Positions 5,535 to 6,117 of a DNA stretch of 6,117 nucleotides are shown here, one piece after another. This stretch comes from Caldilineaceae bacterium (lineage in GTDB: Bacteria; Chloroflexota; Anaerolineae; Caldilineales; Caldilineaceae): contig JAPPKT010000417.1 of NCBI GenBank assembly GCA_028819675.1, positions 1 to 6,117 on the forward strand, read 5' to 3'. A program made the position numbers and the translations under genes. The notes beneath the pieces were generated by a model. The model was not told where the DNA came from and searched no databases. It was given only the letters and a program-made list of their open reading frames with translations. The stretch's first letter is position 1. Each line of letters begins with the position of its first letter.

Positions 5535-6117
5535 AGACTGCCTCCGGCGATGAGGAGCAAGGCGCCAAAAGCTACGGCGACAGCGGCGCTGACAAGCAGA
5601 AGCAGCAGATATGTGCCGACGGCGACCAGCGCGGCGGGGCGTGGAGGCAGCTCGTGGGCCACTTCCAGCCCGCGAAAGGCGATCAGGATGCCCCAGACGT
5701 GGATAAGGACAGCGGCGACGGAGACGAACGGGATAACGGTAAAGAGATAGAGTAGACGAGAGGCGTTGCTGAGGGCGACGGCGCCCAAAGTCTGGGCGAG
5801 TGTGCCCTGTCCACCGGCTGCGCGGGCAAGCAGGTGGCTAACGAAGCCAAAGAGGAGCCAGTGGCCGATCAGGCCGAGAGGGGTTGTTGCCAGCGTAAGC
5901 AGGCGGAAGCCGACGCTGTCGTAGCCGCTGTAGGCAAGCAGGAGAGGCCAGCCGTTGCGCAGGGTGCGTTCTATCTCGAACAGTGTTTCGCCGCCCGCTG
6001 TTCCCTGCCGCAGGGTTTGCAGCACAGTGTTCAGAAGGGCGTCCGATGGCGGCAGCGAGGCGGTCAGGAGGAGGCTGCCGATGAGCTGGGCGACGGCGAC
6101 GAGGACACCGATACAGG
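5531..6117 (-). CDS. Yip1-domain-like membrane protein, cut by the window edge
   Basis: The frame is open from the right edge to the TGA at 5531-5533, giving 194 visible residues without the N-terminus. A GTG at 6025 could be mistaken for the start. The 30 codons before it encode a hydrophobic helix (visible residues 2-20, IGVLVAVAQLIGSLLL), so the gene almost certainly continues past the window. Hydrophobic segments lie at about 2-20, 72-98, 129-149 and 160-190 of the visible part. Shared features with the downstream protein are the GHWLLFGFVSHLL helix, the VIPF turn, IHVWGILIAFRGLEVAHELP and a long last helix, which fits a Yip1-like fold. It is the first visible gene of a leftward operon. 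Its function is unknown. Confidence 0.7.
   Translation of the reverse strand, partial: CIGVLVAVAQLIGSLLLTASLPPSDALLNTVLQTLRQGTAGGETLFEIERTLRNGWPLLLAYSGYDSVGFRLLTLATTPLGLIGHWLLFGFVSHLLARAAGGQGTLAQTLGAVALSNASRLLYLFTVIPFVSVAAVLIHVWGILIAFRGLEVAHELPPRPAALVAVGTYLLLLLVSAAVAVAFGALLLIAGGSL
5541..5545 (-). promoter_or_regulatory. Shine-Dalgarno inside the upstream Yip1-like gene
   Basis: The reverse-strand GGAGG lies 6 bases before the GTG at 5534 and within the last codons of the upstream gene. With the 4 bp GTGA overlap, it supports translational coupling. Confidence 0.7.

Noticed and set aside
1..6117. A new defence, mobile or RNA-guided system
   Set aside because: I looked for nucleases, integrases, reverse transcriptases, toxin pairs, spaced repeats and structured RNAs on both strands, and found none.

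Overview
The window (6,117 bases, high GC) reads as ordinary chromosomal sequence from a free-living bacterium. No RNA gene, insertion sequence, CRISPR array, phage gene or defence gene could be supported. A member of Chloroflexota (Anaerolineae-like) is my best guess. It rests mainly on the small cysteine-rich protein at 4410-4733, whose pattern I recall from that phylum, and on the general look of the phosphohexomutase. This is recognition from memory, not a search result.

Layout. Positions 1-670 hold no convincing gene. They do hold two short tandem-repeat elements: a GGATTT element with a 9-10 bp period, and a perfectly phased GGGG-heptamer array able to form a G-quadruplex. A small hairpin follows the second one. 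Next come three rightward genes: a zinc-type medium-chain alcohol/polyol dehydrogenase (671-1681), a sugar-phosphate isomerase/epimerase-like TIM barrel (1785-2678) and a phosphoglucomutase/phosphomannomutase (2743-4197). A hairpin at 4298-4327 lies between this group and a converging leftward group. In its order of transcription the leftward group is a Yip1-type membrane protein cut by the right edge (6117-5531), a second Yip1-type membrane protein overlapping it by 4 bp (5534-4815), and the small CxxC/CxxC protein (4733-4410).

How the genes may work together. The dehydrogenase, isomerase-like protein and phosphohexomutase are each common in carbohydrate metabolism and point in the same direction, so they plausibly serve oxidation or epimerisation of a sugar or polyol and its entry into the hexose-phosphate pool. 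No specific pathway can be read from sequence alone. The gaps between them (103 and 64 bp) and a good sigma-70-like promoter before the mutase suggest it can be transcribed on its own. The two Yip1-like proteins look like a tandem paralogous pair, translationally coupled, of unknown function.

The best items for a second look are the dehydrogenase that has lost all four structural-zinc cysteines, the dyad on the predicted start site of the mutase promoter, the two phased repeats upstream, and the uncharacterised cysteine-rich protein.
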